From positions 2,914,001-2,978,000 of the forward strand of contig NZ_CP149822.1 of the NCBI RefSeq assembly GCF_038396755.1: DNA of 64,000 nucleotides, in the 5' to 3' direction. This document shows, in pieces, positions 48,082-57,378 of the stretch (position 1 is its first letter; each line of letters begins with the position of its first letter). This DNA comes from Chitinophaga pollutisoli. Its GTDB lineage: Bacteria > Bacteroidota > Bacteroidia > Chitinophagales > Chitinophagaceae. The translations under genes and the position numbers were made by a program. The notes under the pieces are model-generated. The model was not told the origin of the DNA. It did no database searches and saw nothing but the letters and a program-made list of their open reading frames with translations.

Positions 48082-50787
48082 ATGAGAATCAAGCGAATCA
48101 GCGGCAGAGGAGCCTTTGTGGCTATCCTTTGCTGGCTAGGATGTATGTTTGTCCAATCGGAAGCCTACGCACAGCAGCCCCCATCAAATAAGGATTCGGA
48201 AACCGGCGCCATCAGTGGAAAAGTGCAGCAGACCGGCAACAAAGAACCGATCCCCTTTGCCACCATCGCCCTGCTGAACGAAGATGACTCCACCGTTATC
48301 AACGGCGTTGCCGCCGATGAGAAAGGTACGTTCATCCTCAAACCCGTGCCCTATGGAAGCTACCTCCTGCGCGTGGCCACCATGGGTTTCACTCCGTCAT
48401 TCTTCAAAGTAAAGCTCAATAACGAACGCCCGCAGTGGGACCTCGGCACCGTGGTCCTCGAAACCGGCGCCCGCAGCCTTAAAGAAGTGGAAGTGGTGGG
48501 GCAGAAGAAAATGTTCACCATGAACAAGGATTCCATCATCTTCACGCCCGACGAAAACTTCCTGCCCGGCGGCACCGGCATGGAACTGCTCGAATATGTG
48601 CCCGGCGTTACCATCGACGCCAATAACAACATCACGATGGAAGGTAAAGACCAGGTGCGGTTTTACGTCGACAACAAACCCGTTGCCCACACCGGCATGG
48701 ACGCCAACAGTTACCTCAACAACCTGCCCTCTTTCATGATCGAAAGGATCGAAGTGCTGAAAGTACCGCCAGACGCGGTAGACGCTGAACAGGCGCTCGT
48801 GGAAGGCAGGACCAATATCCGTTACATCAACATCATTACCCGGAAGATCCAGTTCCGCGGCTATTCCGCCGCAATAACCGCCGGAGTCGACAGCCGCCGC
48901 AACCTCAACGCCAAGATGCGGTTCAACATGAACCTCGCACCTTTCCAGATCACCTATTTCAACAACGGGCAATACAACTCGGATTCGAGTTATTTGCAAC
49001 GTACCTATTTCCCGAAAACCGTTGGCGGCGACAGCTCTTTCCTCGAACAGAAAAATTTCCGCACGTCTTACAATTTCAACCACAACCTCAACACCCGCTA
49101 CGAAAGGAAATTCACCGATAAGGAATACCTCCGCGGCGCGGTTACCCTCGGCTGGACCGGCGACGGCAGCAACAACGAAAACAATTCCATCAACAGCAAC
49201 GGCGCCCACAAGCCTACCATGATCAAAAACCAGGACAGCGAGAACCGCAGGAATGGCTACAGGGCTGTTACCGACTGGAACTACTTCAAAGAATATGAGC
49301 AGCGCGATAAAAAACTGGAGGCAGGGTTCAACTTCACCAAAGCCGGCGCCAAGGGGAGCGGTTACAATGATTACCTGTATCCGTTGACCGACGACACTTC
49401 GCTCCAGCGCAACGACAACCGCAACGGCAGTTATAATATGCGTACCAACATCCACTTCCGGCAGCCCCTGGGCGACGGGAAGTATTACGACCTCAGCGGT
49501 TCGGCCAATATCAGCGGCTCGGCCAATGAGAACATCGCGCAGCGCAAAAATGTGGCGGATAAAGAACTGCTCGCCGCGCCCAGGCTCAGCACGGATTACA
49601 CTTCTTTCAACCAGAACTACGCCGTTAACGCCACCACCGGGAAAAACAATCCCAAACTGGGGTACAGCGTAACGGGGCGTTTCGTGTATACCGGGTCAAA
49701 ATCCCGCGAAACGTTTGCCGGCAACCAGTTCAACAACGAAACGTATGAAGTGCGCAGCTCCGCCGGCGTGAATTACAGTCCCTGGAAAGACCATCGCGCC
49801 AACCTGCGCTTCAACCCGGGCATCCAGTTCTTCAACCAGATGGCGCTGCTGGACTCCCTGCGAAGCCACGTACCGTTCAAATACACCAACTTCGCGCCGG
49901 GTGTGAATTTCAACTACGACTACAAGCAGCAGCAGCTGTCATTCAGCTATTCCCGCAATATGGACAGGCCTTCGCCCGATCAGCTAAACCCCTTCGTGAA
50001 CACGACCGACAGCTTCAATATCCGTACCGGCAACCCGAACCTGCGCCCTGCGTTCACGAAAGACTACCGCGCGGAGTACAGCATCCAGGTGAAATCGCAT
50101 TCGCTGAAAGTGGGGGTGGAAAAGCAGGATGCGGATGATATCATTTCCCGGTACACCCGTGTGGAATACATCAACGATACTACCATCATCAATACCAGCA
50201 CCTTCGTGAACCTGGCCAGCAGGCGCGACAACAACGCGTACATCACGCTGACGTCCCACTTCTTCCGCGCCACCAACAACAACAAAGGCGCGATACAACT
50301 GAACATCAATGCCGGCCTGCGATACTACGATACCCAAACCGATGGCGGGGAAGACGGACAGGGCGCCGTGAGTGATAAATTCGCGCATGTTTCCGGGTGG
50401 ACGAGCCACCTCAACACCTGGGCGAGCTACCGTATCCGGGTGTTCAACGTTTCCGTGAACTTCCGCTACAACGGCCCCCGGTACTATGCCCAGGGCAAGC
50501 AGGAAGCGCGTTTCGGAAGCGGGTTGAAAGGACAGGTAAACCTCTTCCAGCGGAAACTGAACGTAGCGTTCTCCGCTGAAAACATTTTTGGTTCGAGTGT
50601 GCGGAATTCGTACGAGCTCACGAAAGATTACGAGCAACGTTCCAATAACCGCCGCAACGTGCGCTACCTCAGCCTTAACCTCACATACAACATCCGCAAG
50701 TTCAACAAGCTGGGCAAAAAAGGCCCGAAAGAGTTTGAACTGGGGACCGAAGAGGAAGAAGGCGGGCAGCAACATCGCCGCCGGTAA
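48082..50787 (+). CDS. Outer-membrane beta-barrel protein with carboxypeptidase-regulatory domain (TonB-receptor-like)
   Basis: The product has 901 residues. A signal peptide (1-31, ending AYAQ) is followed by a carboxypeptidase-regulatory domain (about 42-130: GAISGKVQQTGNKEPIPFATIALLNEDD) and a short plug-like segment (about 135-230: FMIERIEVLKVPPDA). A long barrel of the OMP_b-brl_3 type fills the rest, with aromatic strand ends and a basic C-terminal tail (QQHRRR). It looks like the orphan TonB-receptor-like proteins of Bacteroidota, without a SusD partner. A role in uptake or secretion at the outer membrane is likely but the substrate is unknown. Confidence 0.85.
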   Translation: MRIKRISGRGAFVAILCWLGCMFVQSEAYAQQPPSNKDSETGAISGKVQQTGNKEPIPFATIALLNEDDSTVINGVAADEKGTFILKPVPYGSYLLRVATMGFTPSFFKVKLNNERPQWDLGTVVLETGARSLKEVEVVGQKKMFTMNKDSIIFTPDENFLPGGTGMELLEYVPGVTIDANNNITMEGKDQVRFYVDNKPVAHTGMDANSYLNNLPSFMIERIEVLKVPPDAVDAEQALVEGRTNIRYINIITRKIQFRGYSAAITAGVDSRRNLNAKMRFNMNLAPFQITYFNNGQYNSDSSYLQRTYFPKTVGGDSSFLEQKNFRTSYNFNHNLNTRYERKFTDKEYLRGAVTLGWTGDGSNNENNSINSNGAHKPTMIKNQDSENRRNGYRAVTDWNYFKEYEQRDKKLEAGFNFTKAGAKGSGYNDYLYPLTDDTSLQRNDNRNGSYNMRTNIHFRQPLGDGKYYDLSGSANISGSANENIAQRKNVADKELLAAPRLSTDYTSFNQNYAVNATTGKNNPKLGYSVTGRFVYTGSKSRETFAGNQFNNETYEVRSSAGVNYSPWKDHRANLRFNPGIQFFNQMALLDSLRSHVPFKYTNFAPGVNFNYDYKQQQLSFSYSRNMDRPSPDQLNPFVNTTDSFNIRTGNPNLRPAFTKDYRAEYSIQVKSHSLKVGVEKQDADDIISRYTRVEYINDTTIINTSTFVNLASRRDNNAYITLTSHFFRATNNNKGAIQLNINAGLRYYDTQTDGGEDGQGAVSDKFAHVSGWTSHLNTWASYRIRVFNVSVNFRYNGPRYYAQGKQEARFGSGLKGQVNLFQRKLNVAFSAENIFGSSVRNSYELTKDYEQRSNNRRNVRYLSLNLTYNIRKFNKLGKKGPKEFELGTEEEEGGQQHRRR

Positions 50788-50804
50788 ACCTTTATAAAAA
50801 TACC

Positions 50805-50846
50805 GAAGCGCCGGTCCGTTTGCACATACAAACTGGCCGGCGCTTC
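50805..50846. terminator. Bidirectional terminator, beta-barrel gene / DUF58 operon
   Basis: GAAGCGCCGG (50805-50814) pairs with CCGGCGCTTC (50837-50846), enclosing GTTTG/CAAAC (50818-50822 with 50829-50833). It separates two converging units. Confidence 0.75.
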
Positions 50847-50866
50847 TGCTTTAAATAAACTTTCTT

Positions 50867-52202
50867 TTATAGTACCATCCTGGATTTGAGCTCCAGGTAT
50901 TTATTTACGACGTTAACGGTCAGGTGTTCCGGGGCGGTGAGGAGGCTCATGATGCCCGCCTGCGCCAGTTCCCGGACAATCTGCTTTTTCTCGTGCGCGA
51001 ATTTCTGGGCGATCACCTGCATGTAAATATCTTCCGTTTCTTCCATTCTCTTTTCGTTCAGTTCGCGCAGTTCCGTGTTTTCGAAGAACACCACCAGCAG
51101 CATGTGGTACCTGGCGATTTGCTTCAGGTAGGGCAGTTGCCGTTGCAAACCGGAAAGTGATTCGAAGTTGGTGAACAGGATGAGGAAAGAACGCTGCGAC
51201 AGGGACGACCGCAGATGGACGCCGAGGCGTTCGTAGTCGGTTTCCATCCAGTCGGTGGTTTGGGCATAGAGCTGGTCGAGGATTTTATTGAGCTGGACTT
51301 TCTTGTTGCTGGCGGGCAGCACCTCCGTTTGTTTGCCGGTAAAGGTGATGAGCCCGGATTTATCGCCTTTCTGCATGGCCACGTTGCTGAAAACGAGCGT
51401 GGCGTTGATGGCGTAGTCGAGCAGGGTGAGGCCGCCGAAAGGCATTTTCATGGCGCGGCCTTTGTCGATCACGCAATATACGAGCTGGGACCGTTCTTCG
51501 GTGTAGTTGTTGACCATGAGGTTGCCCCTCCGCGCGGTGGCTTTCCAGTTGAGGGTGCGCACATCGTCGCCGCGGATGTATTCCTTGATATGATCGAATT
51601 CCATGCTGTGGCCGATGATGCGGCGGCGGTGCACGCCAAGCTCGTTCAGTTTATGCTTGATGGAAAAGAGTTCGTAGTTGCGCAGTTGCAGGAAAGAAGG
51701 GAATACTTTCACCGTTTGCGCGACGGGCATCGTAAAACGGCGGCATACCAGGCCGAAGGGGCTCCAGGCGTACACATGCAGGTTCCCGAAAGCATATTCT
51801 CCCCTTTCTACCGGCCGCAGCGTGAAGCGGACACTTTCTTCCCCCCGGCTTTCAGCCTGAGCGGCAGGGTAAAGTCGCGCCGCTGGAATTGCACGGGCAA
51901 CTCGTCCATTACCTCGCAACGCACCGGGAAGCCGTACTTGCTGCGCACGTTGTATTGCACGGGGTTTTCGTCGCCGTTGCTGAATCTTTCCGCCACCACC
52001 CTTTCGGCCTCCATGGCCTTTCCGGGAAGGTACATCACGAGCAGGTCGAGGAGGATCAGCGCGCCCCATACGATGAACCCGATAATGCCGGCGGTGAATG
52101 CAACCGGGAAGAAAAAACCGGTGACGAAGACCAGCACAAGCACGCCCAGCGCCATGTACAGGCGGTTACGAAAAAAAGCGACTGGTAAAAACGGATCAGC
52201 AT
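50867..52202 (-). pseudogene. DUF58 family protein, frame broken at two homopolymer runs
   Basis: The family-consistent product is about 445 residues. It begins MLIRFYQSLFF at an ATG at 52202, one base after the moxR stop codon. The frame then breaks at a seven-A run (plus strand 52171-52177), resumes with RNRLYMALGVLVLV and two membrane helices, and breaks again at a six-C run (51841-51846) before SVRFTLRPVERGEYAFGNLHV. The long C-terminal part has the DUF58 core IIGHSMEFDHIKEYIRGDDVRTLNWKATAR and a VWA-like fold (YCVIDKGRAM). Adding one base at each run restores the full protein. DUF58 proteins partner MoxR ATPases in envelope stress or assembly. Errors or true mutations are both possible. 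Confidence 0.85.
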
Positions 52203-52203
52203 G

Positions 52204-53184
52204 TTATCTGGGTACTTCTACGGCTTTGAGAATTTCCGCGATCACTTCGTCGGGCGTGATGCCTTCCATTTCGCGTTCGGGCGTGAGGATGATACGGTGG
52301 CGCAACACGTGCGGCAGGATGTACACCACATCGTCGGGCGTCACGAAATCGCGGTGGTTCATTACGGCCACGGCTTTGGCGCAGTTCATCACCGCTACCG
52401 ACGCGCGCGGCGATGCGCCGAGGTATATGCCCGGGTTGTTGCGCGTTTCGTTCACCAGCGTGGCCACGTATTGCAGGAGCTTTTCTTCCATGAGGATGGT
52501 GCGCACTTTCTGCTGCAACCGGATGATGGTGGAAGCGCTCACCACGGGCCGCACCTGCTCCACCGCCGTATGATCGCCGCCGCGGGCGTTGGCGGCCTGC
52601 AGGATGGCGACTTCGTCTTCCAGCGAGGGATACTTCACTTCCACTTTGAACAGGAAACGGTCGAGCTGGGCTTCCGGCAGGCGGTAAGTGCCTTCCTGCT
52701 CGATGGGGTTCTGTGTGGCGATCACCATGAAAGGCGCGTCGAGGAGGTGGGTAACGCCGTCGTTGGTGATCTGGCGTTCTTCCATCACTTCAAACAACGC
52801 CGCCTGCGTTTTGGCCGGGGCGCGGTTGATTTCGTCGATCAGGATAACATTCCCGAATATCGGGCCTTTCTTGTATTCGAATTCTTTGCTTTGCGGGTTG
52901 AAGATGGAAGTTCCCAGCACGTCGGCCGGCATGAGGTCCGGGGTGAACTGGATGCGGGAGAACTTTGCGTCGATGGTGCCGGCGAGGAGTTTGGCCGCGA
53001 GGGTTTTGGCCACGCCCGGCACGCCTTCCACCAGCATATGCCCGTTGGCCAGCAGCCCCGTCATCAGCAGGTCCACCATCTGGTGCTGCCCTACGATTAC
53101 TTTCGCGATCTCATTACGGATGGCTCCTACGGCTTCGTGGAGATCCGCCAGGTCGGTACGCGGCTCAAAGGTGTTGATATCCAT
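52204..53184 (-). CDS. MoxR-family AAA+ ATPase
   Basis: The 326-residue AAA+ protein has Walker A GVPGVAKT (54-61), Walker B VILIDEINR, sensor-1 VIATQNPIEQEGTYRLPEAQLDRF and a lid domain. MoxR ATPases act as chaperone-like partners of VWA/DUF58 proteins. It lies between DUF4350 (1 bp overlap, TAATG) and DUF58, so translation is probably coupled. Intact. Confidence 0.94.
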   Translation of the reverse strand: MDINTFEPRTDLADLHEAVGAIRNEIAKVIVGQHQMVDLLMTGLLANGHMLVEGVPGVAKTLAAKLLAGTIDAKFSRIQFTPDLMPADVLGTSIFNPQSKEFEYKKGPIFGNVILIDEINRAPAKTQAALFEVMEERQITNDGVTHLLDAPFMVIATQNPIEQEGTYRLPEAQLDRFLFKVEVKYPSLEDEVAILQAANARGGDHTAVEQVRPVVSASTIIRLQQKVRTILMEEKLLQYVATLVNETRNNPGIYLGASPRASVAVMNCAKAVAVMNHRDFVTPDDVVYILPHVLRHRIILTPEREMEGITPDEVIAEILKAVEVPR

Positions 53185-54434
53185 TATTTCGTTTTTTGGT
53201 AGAATTGATAGATGCTGTTGTAAAAGGTATGCAAATATTCGTCATCCACATCCCCCCCGAGCCTTACTTCCACCACCATTTGCATCATTCCTTCGATAAA
53301 CTCCCGGGGGTGGCCGGATTTGCGGGCCAGGCCGCTGATAAATTCGGCGTTGATCTGTGCGGTGTTGAGGAAATAATGCTGGCGGATGTATTCGAGCAGG
53401 TGCTGGGCCATCTTCTGGGCCAGGTTGGTGTTGTTGTGATGCAGGTAGTACAGCCGCCCGAGGGTTTCCGCGAAGTCGATGGAATTGTTGCGGAGCACGG
53501 GCATGGCCGGGATGATGCGCTGCCTGCGCTTGCTTTCGCTGAAAATATACAGCGCCACCAGCAGCAGGGCCAGCCAGAGCGCCCACCGCAGCGGAGGATG
53601 CTTCAGCATCACCTGCATGTCGGAGAAATTGTCGGACGTGCGCCGGACCTTCTGGTACTTGTAAAACTCATCCCAATACACGTGGTCGGCGTGCATCCGC
53701 AGGTAGGCCATCTGCCACGTGAGCGACTGCACATTATCGTTTTCCAGCAACCAGGAATTGGTCCAGGTCATGGGATTGAGTAAAACGAACAGCTGCCCGT
53801 CGCCGTGTTGTATGCGGAAAAAGTTGGGTTGATGCTTCGCGTTGTTGCCCAGCACGGTGATCACCGCGGAGTCGCTGTCTTCCAGCACGAGGTGGCTGTT
53901 CATGGGAATCCCTTTCCCCGAAAAAACCGTGTCCGGCGAAAAGGCGGGGTTCACGAAGCGTTGCACGGCGGATGCGGGTAGGATTTCCCAGGTGGATTCC
54001 GTCGTGGAAAAACCGAAAGTGTTTTCGAGGAGGGAATCGGTGCTTTCCACGGCCAGGAACAACTGGTTGCCGGCGGCAACGAATGCCGACATATCCACCG
54101 CGTCCTGTTCCGTTATGTAAAGCCGCGAGGCCACTGCGATGTACACCGAATTACTGCCTTCCAGGCTTTTCGTTTTACGATAGGTGTGCGTGAAAGGCCG
54201 TGTGGTGAGGCGCGGTGCGCGTCCGTTGAAATATTTGTCCAGCAGTGAGAAGGCGGCTTTTCCGCCGTAGGGGGACGTGTTCTTGTTGCCGTAATGCACT
54301 GCAGTACGCAGGTAACGCGGATCCACGCCCTGTTGCGAAGCAGGCGCCACCCTGTGGCTGATGCCCATCAGCAACAACAGGAAAAGTACCACAACCGCCG
54401 CGGCCAAGCCTATGATGATAATGCGTTTAGTCAC
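53184..54434 (-). CDS. DUF4350-domain membrane protein
   Basis: The product has 416 residues. It has an N-terminal membrane helix (about 4-25), a DUF4350 extracytoplasmic domain (GGKAAFSLLDKYFNGRAP, QLFLAVESTDSLL, about 45-230), a second helix (about 283-300: LRWALWLALLLVALYIF) and a C-terminal cytosolic helical part (about 310-416). The family is known by context: it occurs with MoxR, DUF58 and DUF4129 genes. Its molecular role is not established. Confidence 0.83.
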   Translation of the reverse strand: MTKRIIIIGLAAAVVVLFLLLLMGISHRVAPASQQGVDPRYLRTAVHYGNKNTSPYGGKAAFSLLDKYFNGRAPRLTTRPFTHTYRKTKSLEGSNSVYIAVASRLYITEQDAVDMSAFVAAGNQLFLAVESTDSLLENTFGFSTTESTWEILPASAVQRFVNPAFSPDTVFSGKGIPMNSHLVLEDSDSAVITVLGNNAKHQPNFFRIQHGDGQLFVLLNPMTWTNSWLLENDNVQSLTWQMAYLRMHADHVYWDEFYKYQKVRRTSDNFSDMQVMLKHPPLRWALWLALLLVALYIFSESKRRQRIIPAMPVLRNNSIDFAETLGRLYYLHHNNTNLAQKMAQHLLEYIRQHYFLNTAQINAEFISGLARKSGHPREFIEGMMQMVVEVRLGGDVDDEYLHTFYNSIYQFYQKTK

Positions 54435-54438
54435 TGCG

Positions 54439-55335
54439 TTATTGGGATAAGGATTTTTTAAAATCGTCGAAAGATTCGTTCACGCGCCAGAATTGCGCCT
54501 CGCTCAGGGGCATCTTTCCATACCACACATATTCGTACTGCAAGGTGATCACGGAAAATGCCGCGTGATAAGTGGTGCGGCCCAGTTCGCGGAGGTAATC
54601 CATATTCGTCTTGTCTTTCGACCGGGCGATCAGCCCCCTTTTTTCCAGGAGCTGCAAAGTATGCAGATACCGCAAACGCACCGCCTCCCGTAGCTGGCCG
54701 GCGTTGCGCGCGGCGAGCGCCAGTGCCTCCAGGTCGGATGCCGGTACAGCTTCCTCCGCCTGGATGTGCTGCTTCACTTTCCGCGAGCGCCACCTGAAAA
54801 CAGGGATATCGTTCTTATTCATGAACAATACGATCGAAACAATCAACAATAAACCAAATGCGATAAACATGAGGTTCCGGATGCCGAAGAGGTGTTGCGA
54901 CGCCCATCCCCCGATCGCCCGTATCCATCCCGGTGTTTTGGAATTGGAAGGCTTGTAGGGCGGATATTTGAATTCTTCCGCGCCACGCAGCTTCGCCATG
55001 GCGGCGGAATCCGGGTGCCGGGGCGTCAGGCGCATCTGCGCGCTTTCGTCGAACCCGTCGATCGGCTGCCGGTCGTACAGCGAATGTTCGATATAGCCGT
55101 AACGCATCCGGTCTTCCTGCGACATATCTTCCAGTTCCTCTTCTGTCATTGTCATCGCCGAGGTGTCGATATCCGATTCGGACATGTCCATGGTTTCGAC
55201 GGGGATATTATCCGCGTCGGCCGAGTCGAGCATCCGGAAGCCGGAGGTATCCGCCGCCCGGGGCTCCTGCTGGGCGAAAGCGTTGACACCGGCTGCCAGC
55301 AGCAGGAACAGCAGTGCGGTCTTCAACATCTTCAT
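54439..55335 (-). CDS. DUF4129-domain membrane protein
   Basis: The product has 298 residues. A signal peptide (1-21) is followed by an acidic, Met-rich extracytoplasmic stretch (about 25-135: TMDMSESDIDTSAMTMTEEELEDMSQ) and one membrane helix (about 153-172: NLMFIAFGLLLIVSIVLFM). The C-terminal DUF4129 domain (about 195-298: AGQLREAVRLRYLHTLQLLEKRG, YEYVWYGKMPLSEAQF) lies in the cytosol. Its start overlaps the SpoIIM-like stop by 4 bp. Function unknown; conserved operon partner. Confidence 0.82.
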   Translation of the reverse strand: MKMLKTALLFLLLAAGVNAFAQQEPRAADTSGFRMLDSADADNIPVETMDMSESDIDTSAMTMTEEELEDMSQEDRMRYGYIEHSLYDRQPIDGFDESAQMRLTPRHPDSAAMAKLRGAEEFKYPPYKPSNSKTPGWIRAIGGWASQHLFGIRNLMFIAFGLLLIVSIVLFMNKNDIPVFRWRSRKVKQHIQAEEAVPASDLEALALAARNAGQLREAVRLRYLHTLQLLEKRGLIARSKDKTNMDYLRELGRTTYHAAFSVITLQYEYVWYGKMPLSEAQFWRVNESFDDFKKSLSQ

Positions 55336-56318
55336 GCGGCGGCGGGTTTAATCAGTTTGCTGTCCATATCGAGGCGATAACCCATTTTTTCCACACGGAT
55401 GGGGTACCAAATGAAATACCAGATCATAAATGCCGCAGACAGTGCGAGGATCGTAACGCTGATTACTATCGGCATTTCGGTGTGGCGCGTCACGAAGCTT
55501 TCGAGGAATGCGGCCACGATGAAAATGGGGATCAGGGCGGCGATGATCTTCACACCTTCGAGCGCGCCGCGCTTCAGCGATTCCTTCCGGGAAAAGGTGC
55601 CGGGGAACAACAGGCTGTTGCCCAATATCACGCCGGCGCTCCCCGCGATCACGATAGACGAGATCTCCAGCGTGCCGTGAATCCAGATCACCAGCACCGA
55701 TTTCAATCCCAGCCCTTTCGCGAAAAACATATACTGGAACGATCCCAGCATAATGCCGTTTTTAAACAGCACCCAAAGCGTGCCTGCCGAGAAAGCGATC
55801 CCGCTCACGAAGCAATACATCGATACGCGTATATTGTTATACCCGATCCGCAGCCACATCATCCAGGGGTTTTCGTCTTTGTAAACGCCGAAAGGATCGC
55901 CTTTCGCGATGTTTTCCTCCGTCATGTTCACATAATCGTCGCCCAGCACGCCGCGCACGAAGGAATCGTCGTTGGCGGCGGAAAAGGCCCCGAGTATGCA
56001 GAACAGCAGGAAATAGCAGAAAGTAAACAGGAAAATACGGTGATGTTTACGGATGAGCAGCGGCAGCTGGTACCGGAAAAAGTTGCGGAAACGGTGCTTG
56101 TCGCCCTGGTGGTCGCGGTAAATGCGTTGAAAGATGCCTGCGGCCATGCCGTTGATATAACCGGTCACTTTGCTGTGGGCATAGAACGTTTTGGCGTAAG
56201 CAAGATCGTCGACGAGGGAGGTGAACCGCTCGGCCATCACATCCGGGTCTTCGGTGGGTTCTTCCCGGATGGTGGTCCACCGTCGAAGGTTACGTTTAAT
56301 GAATGAAGATTCTCTCAT
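55332..56318 (-). CDS. SpoIIM-like (stage II sporulation protein M family) membrane protein
   Basis: The product has 328 residues. It is a multi-pass membrane protein with the SpoIIM pattern: a long N-terminal helical arm (RDHQGDKHRFRNFFRYQLPLLIRKHHR), then helices at about 95-115, 165-185, 190-215, 218-240, 255-275 and 285-310. The conserved GSFQYMFFAKGLG and WIHGTLEISSIVIAGSAG are present. In non-sporulating bacteria such genes co-occur with MoxR/DUF58 and RDD genes. It heads the five-gene operon. Confidence 0.87.
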   Translation of the reverse strand: MRESSFIKRNLRRWTTIREEPTEDPDVMAERFTSLVDDLAYAKTFYAHSKVTGYINGMAAGIFQRIYRDHQGDKHRFRNFFRYQLPLLIRKHHRIFLFTFCYFLLFCILGAFSAANDDSFVRGVLGDDYVNMTEENIAKGDPFGVYKDENPWMMWLRIGYNNIRVSMYCFVSGIAFSAGTLWVLFKNGIMLGSFQYMFFAKGLGLKSVLVIWIHGTLEISSIVIAGSAGVILGNSLLFPGTFSRKESLKRGALEGVKIIAALIPIFIVAAFLESFVTRHTEMPIVISVTILALSAAFMIWYFIWYPIRVEKMGYRLDMDSKLIKPAAA

Positions 56319-56375
56319 GCGGTACCGGAGATAAAAAATAACGAAGTGAAAATATAATAAATTTTAAATTTGATC

Positions 56376-57164
56376 ATGCCTAATATTAAAATCCCTACCG
56401 TATTCAATATTGACCTGGAGTTCGAAGCGGCGGACCTGGGCAGGCGGCTCGTGGCTTACCTGCTCGACCTGCTGATCCGGGGGGCATATATCCTGTTGGC
56501 GCTGTATCTCATCAAAAAGGCGAATGTACCTTTCGATAGCGAGAACATGATCGAAATGGTGGTGGTGGCATTACCGGTTTCGCTGTACTACCTGATTTCG
56601 GAACTGGTGATGAAAGGGCAAAGCCTGGGCAAGCGGATCATGGATATTAAAGTGGTGAGCCTGATGGGGAACGGGCCGAGCATCAGCCAGGTTTTACTCC
56701 GCTGGATGTTCCGGCTGATCGAATCGCCCTTGCTGACGATGCTGCTGATCGGCGCGATTCTCTCCGAAACCTCGCCTTTAACGGCACTGATCGTCTTGGT
56801 AATTGGGATGATCCCGGTGATCATGGTCCTGCGCTCGCCCCTGAACCAGCGGCTGGGCGATATGGCGGCGGGCACCATCCTGGTGCGCACGCGCCAGCGG
56901 CATAGCCTGGAGGACACGATCTTCCGGGAGATCGCGGTGGAGAATTACGAACCCCAATTCCCGCAGATCCTCCGCCTTTCCGACCGCGACCTGGGCAAGA
57001 TAAAATCCGTGATCGACGGCACCCATCGAACCAAAGACCTCGTCATGGCTGAGCGCATTTCCTTCAAAATCAAGGAGGTACTGCATATAGAGTCGGACTT
57101 GCCGGCGCTGGAGTTCCTCGAAACCCTGCTCAACGACTACAATTACCTCGTTACACGCAAATAA
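56376..57164 (+). CDS. RDD-family membrane protein
   Basis: The product has 262 residues. RDD membrane domain: LEFEAADLGRRLVAYLLDLLIRG near the N-terminus (R and D residues in helix 1), GQSLGKRIMDIKVV after helix 2, and LNQRLGDMAAGTILVRTR after the later helices. The C-terminal ~90 residues are cytosolic and helical. The ATG at 56376 is chosen over TTG at 56370, and a TAnnTTTG-like octamer lies directly in front (56365-56372). It diverges from the SpoIIM-like gene, a pairing often kept in Bacteroidota. Confidence 0.88.
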   Translation: MPNIKIPTVFNIDLEFEAADLGRRLVAYLLDLLIRGAYILLALYLIKKANVPFDSENMIEMVVVALPVSLYYLISELVMKGQSLGKRIMDIKVVSLMGNGPSISQVLLRWMFRLIESPLLTMLLIGAILSETSPLTALIVLVIGMIPVIMVLRSPLNQRLGDMAAGTILVRTRQRHSLEDTIFREIAVENYEPQFPQILRLSDRDLGKIKSVIDGTHRTKDLVMAERISFKIKEVLHIESDLPALEFLETLLNDYNYLVTRK

Positions 57165-57172
57165 GTTTGTTT

Positions 57173-57220
57173 AAAACAGGGAAGGCCGGGCGCATGCATG
57201 TGCCCGGCCTTCCCTGTTTT
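57173..57220. terminator. Perfect 19 bp stem, bidirectional terminator
   Basis: AAAACAGGGAAGGCCGGGC (57173-57191) pairs perfectly with bases 57202-57220 around GCATGCATGT, ending in T-runs on both strands. It serves the RDD gene (plus) and could serve nagA (minus). Confidence 0.88.
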
Positions 57221-57356
57221 CTTCAGCCATCCTTCTACCATCCTTCAGTCATCCTTTAAGCAAACACCCTCAAACCCAAGCCCCTGCTGAACACCCTTAT
57301 AGGATCATTGAAGGATGTCAGTAGCATGTCAGCAGTTTTGCAAAACGGCTGTTAGG
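57221..57356. repeat. Intergenic element with 11-nt phased units, copy 2
   Basis: Units CTTCAGCCATC, CTTCTACCATC and CTTCAGTCATC start at 57221, 57232 and 57243, followed by more degenerate 11-mers. They lead to a centre CCCTTATAGG (57294-57303). On the other side the complementary strand reads CTGCTGACATG, CTACTGACATC, CTTCAATGATC, again 11 nt apart. So the element has two phased arms pointing at a near-palindrome, like copy 1 at 8969-9157. It shares TTCAGCCATC with that copy. Function unknown. Confidence 0.6.
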
Positions 57357-57378
57357 CGTAAGTGATTGATTTCAAACA

